A stretch of DNA of 64,000 nucleotides from positions 60,262,201 through 60,326,200 of the forward strand of contig CM059562.1 of assembly GCA_030386875.1 (NCBI GenBank). The letters run 5' to 3'. The notes beneath the pieces were generated by a model. It saw only the letters and a list, made by a program, of their open reading frames with translations. It had not been told where the DNA came from and did no database searches. Shown one piece after another: positions 60,628 to 64,000 of this stretch. Numbering within the stretch: the stretch's first letter is position 1; every line of letters starts with the position of its first letter. This stretch comes from Morinoia aosen (taxonomy: Eukaryota; Arthropoda; Malacostraca; Amphipoda; Talitridae). Position numbers and translations under genes: made by a program.

Positions 60628-61723
60628 CATGATATTTTCACGCTATTCAAACCAAGATTTGTTCTATCATTTGATTTCCTGTAGGGGTCTTAAGAGGGGG
60701 GGAACGGTTTTTTCTCATAAAACTTCAAAAACTAATAAAAAATATTTCATGAGCGAAATAAGCTCGGAGGTATACACAACATGCTTAGAACATTCGAATG
60801 GACGTTCAGAGCCCCCAAAAAATTTTAATTAACCCATCCTCCCCTTCCTCCTTCTCCTCAGAGGAAAATTTCTAAAAAATCTAATTTCTTAGTTAATATT
60901 GTACACAGAGATGATTAGTGTTTTTGTTCGGTTCACAATAAATTGATCTACAAAGTTGAAATCCAGTGTTTTTGATATCGCTTCAAAAAAAATATAAGAA
61001 CTGTTTGAATTATTGAAACATAATAAATATAATGTTTAGTGATTACTTTAAATGGCAACAAAAAATTTTCTAATCAACTAATAAAAAAATTCTCCACAGA
61101 TTTATAGTACACACTTTGATATTTACGATACAAAAAAGATCTCCTCCATAAGTAAAAAGTTGGAGAAATAATTGAAAAACTGGAACGCTTTTTTCTCATC
61201 ACAAGTTTTTTCGGCTGTGCGGCTCAATTTCTCCTACAGTTTCTCACTTATGAAGGAGATCTTCTCAGTATCGTAAAGATCAAGGTGATCATCATAAATT
61301 CGAGTGGTAGTTTTTTGATACGTTGAATAGAAATTTTTTATTACCATGTAAAGAAAAAAAATTGATTTTTTTGTTTTGAATTCAAACATTTTAAAAAAAA
61401 ATTTCTGAAGCGATATCAAAAAGCAGGATCTCAATTTTGTAGACCAGTTCATTGTAAATCGAACAAAAAAACTAATCGTCTCTATGTAGAATATTGACGG
61501 AGAAATAAGTTTTTTTAGAAACCTCCCTTTGAGGGGGGAAGGGGGTATGGGCAAATTTAAAATAATTTAGGGCTCTGAACGTCCATTCGAATGTTCTAAA
61601 CATTTCGTGAATCCCTCCAAACTCATTTCGCTCCTGAAATATTTTTTATCAATTTTTGCAATTTCATGTGAAAAAACCGTTCGGTGGCCTTAACCATATT
61701 ACAATATATACGGGAATATCATG
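60628..61723. repeat. 1.1-kb imperfect palindrome (long hairpin)
   Basis: The two halves are reverse complements over about 500 bp each, with substitutions and small indels, around a loop near 61170-61226. Landmarks are CATGATATT at 60628 and its complement at 61715, GAACGGTTTTTTC at 60702 and its complement ending 61682, and a 30-bp block that is identical in both arms (60785-60814 and 61570-61599, beginning TTAGAACATTCGAATGGAC). The arms also share GATATCGCTTC and the block with GGAGAAAT next to the loop. It encodes no recognisable protein. A transcript through it would fold into a long double-stranded RNA. It may be a hairpin-RNA locus, a fold-back transposon, or two copies of a repeat in opposite orientation. 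Confidence 0.85.
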
Positions 61724-61740
61724 CAGCAATCTACCCGCCA

Positions 61741-64000
61741 TTGTGAGGATATGAGACATGAGGTTGCCGTCGTTTCCAGGCACAATCATCTGCCTACTCA
61801 TGGTAGTTATATATCAGTCTTTTTCTTTTAATAAGTATAATATAAATAACGCTCAACTAATATTTTTATCAATTTACTACAAAAAATAAAATCTATGTTC
61901 CTTATTCTGAAATAGGACAAAAGTCGGTACCTGATGGATAGGAATATCTGTGATCAAATTATAGTATTTTCAAGTATCACAAATTCCCACAATAGTTTTA
62001 CTGAGAATTCATAAAGTATTAAATGTTTTAGTTTCTGGTTTTAACAATTCAGATGAGCAGGACGAGGTCTCAATAGAAATTGTGTCTTAGCCAACATCGT
62101 ATTTGACTGTTACATGAACTGAGTCTTGAAAACAGGGTTTCCGCTTGTGGCTCATACATAACTGCTGCCGTTCTTGGGGGAACGACAACTGAGTAGATAT
62201 TGAAGCACCCTGTGTTTTTTAAAGGTTGAGGATAATTCATTCAAGATACATAAATAAGATCAAGTCACAAAATCAATTTATATGATGAGAATGATGGCGT
62301 ATTTATCAGGTAGCATATTCAAATAAAGGAATGTCTAAGAAGCAATGTGTGATGAAGATTGTAAAAGTTGTGTCGTTTCACATCCAACGACGTGATTGCC
62401 AATCATCCAAAATTGATCAAGCCCATGGTTCCAGCATCATCACGGTGTGTTCAGCATGTTGAGCTGTTATACACGCTGGCGCTGCTGCTGCTGCTCGACG
62501 TTTCATCAGAAGAATTGCTTAACATGAAGGCAGTTTTACGGTACCCTAACCTGACATTACCTCGGTGTCCGCGTTGTACCTACGACACGACTGCGAGAGC
62601 GTGTGGTGTGATGGAATTCATTTCTGTACCTCAATTTTTTAATTAGGGACTTTGCATATCACCTTGGGTCTTGTGGATGTGTAACTACTCGAAAAGGTTT
62701 ATGCCTTCAAGGTGTTGGAGCTTCTATTGAGGGTAACATATTTCCGTTTTACTGGGGCCGTCACTGTTTAACTTCAATAAAATTGAGGAAATACTACTGC
62801 TATTTTTGTTTATCTAGCCGAACAGGTGTGTGTTTTTTTAACGGCGTGTTTCTCGTTTGATTTGACTTTTTTTGTTTCCTTTAGAAAAAACACTGCACCT
62901 CTTTAATGAGAAATTGTGGTCTGAAGTTTTGTTCAAGTTTTCTGCCGTCTTGCTAGGTGTCCAATCGCTCAAATTTCGGAAAAGTTTCCGTAAGATCTGG
63001 GCATGTTTCGAAGTGGTGGTGTGAGTTATGAAATTTTTCCTGCAACAATTCCATCATTTCTTAACATATTCCTCCAAATTTGATGGCGATTTGGTGGGGG
63101 GAATTTTAATAAAGGTACGTTTGGAGTGAGTGATTTGGAGTCGGGTGACTTATCTGTGATGCATTTTCCCCAAGAAGTTCAGTTTTTGTACGAAGGGAAA
63201 ACCAACAGCTGATCCATGTTCTCTGGTATGACTTAAATAAATACTGTAGTTTATTACGCCTATATCTAAGGAGTTCAATCTTGTCCAGTCTAGCTCGAGG
63301 ATGCTTAGTTTGTCAGTGGGCGGCTTACTGCATGTTGGCGAGAGCTCGGTAAAACGTTATGGTGGCATTTGGATATCTATTTTGTCTTCGTTTCTCACTT
63401 TCTAACTTCTTTGTGATGTGTAACTTTCATTGTATTTTCAGTTTCGATTATTGTTTCCTGTTCGTAAGTGTTGAGTAATTCCCTGTTGCAGGTGCATTCT
63501 AGGGCTCTTTGATAAGTTTTTACGGTGTGAGGAGCTTTTGCCTAGGCGTATGATATTTGGCACGTGAAAGGGAGACAGTAATGTGACAGGGATAGTAGGT
63601 TTGAGTTGCACTTATACCTGCAGAGGGTTAAGTGTAAGAGTTGAGAGCCGACACCTTACTCATAAGTATGAATAGAAGATAGTTTAAAGTGACAGTGTGT
63701 GTGGTCGTATCGAAGCGAAATATAATAAGTGCGACTTCAATTTTCAGAGCATTCACATTCCAAGCGCTACAACACCTGCTCAGAGATGCAGAACTCTGAG
63801 TGACTGGGTTGTTCTGATGTCTTATAATTCATGGTGCAAATAAAAACTACAGTTTCAATCAAGAAGCCATTTAATTAAATAAATGTTCATCAAATGACGC
63901 AGATCGCGTTCTCAATTTAGTGTAAAGCACCCTGTTCATGACTTTTTAAAAAAGACTGATGCATTACTGCAGCGCTGGGAAGGCCCTCGCGTACTTCCAG
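61741..64000. other. No supportable gene
   Basis: A 92-codon plus-strand ORF at 62368-62646 has a leucine-rich stretch encoded by CTG repeats (about 62480-62498) and is not recognised. CACCCTGT words at 62208 and 63930, each preceded by AAGCA or AAAGCA, resemble single mariner-type ends, but no partners are seen. From 62860 the DNA is T- and G-rich on the plus strand. Confidence 0.5.

Noticed and set aside
62200-63940. A mariner-like element bounded by CACCCTGT at 62208 and 63930
   Set aside because: Both words are in the same orientation, so they cannot be the two ends of one element, and no transposase is seen between them.

Overview
The window looks like AT-rich, gene-poor animal nuclear DNA, most likely from an insect or other arthropod. 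The evidence is a multi-exon gene with canonical GT-AG introns and a DUF4806-type domain (a family often amplified in arthropods and cnidarians), decayed mariner-type transposons, a hAT-like element, minisatellites, and long tracts with stops in every frame. Nothing looks prokaryotic, organellar or viral. The species cannot be named from the sequence.

Layout: 1-3.9 kb shows no gene. At 3.9-4.5 kb there is one convincing intronless-looking ORF for a 199-residue multi-pass membrane protein of unknown family. From 4.5 to 23.7 kb there is no supportable gene, only small hairpins and a (GTCN)n repeat of the Helentron-derived type near 14.25 kb. At 23.74-24.71 kb a hAT-like element carries about 36 copies of a 22-bp minisatellite. 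At 28.13-29.04 kb there is a complete-ended but internally deleted DD37D mariner-type element, followed at 29.19-30.10 kb by a 34-bp minisatellite.

The main gene is on the minus strand at 36.08-32.13 kb. I could assemble seven exons with matching splice phases, a stop codon and adjacent AATAAA signals. The product is a DUF4806-type protein of about 413 codons with one in-frame TAA (codon 201) in its coiled coil, so this copy is probably a pseudogene or null allele. Its first intron holds a nearly identical 108-bp inverted repeat and a GC-rich repeat.

From 36.4 to 40 kb there are small repeats, a mariner transposase relic and a hammerhead-ribozyme-like motif of the type known from Penelope-like retroelements. 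From 40 to 60 kb I see no recognised gene, but there is a dispersed repeat copy (44.6 kb, partner at 31.35 kb), a 33-bp tandem repeat (52.9 kb), and several GC-richer blocks with clustered homeodomain- or GATA-like words that could be regulatory. At 60.63-61.72 kb lies a 1.1-kb imperfect palindrome able to form a long hairpin RNA. The rest of the window is featureless.

Most identified elements are unrelated to each other. The only functional unit I can reconstruct is the DUF4806-type gene. No new multi-gene system is evident. The best leads are the palindrome, the ribozyme-like motif, the broken DUF4806-type gene with its intronic inverted repeat, and the hAT element whose end sequence has been amplified into a minisatellite.
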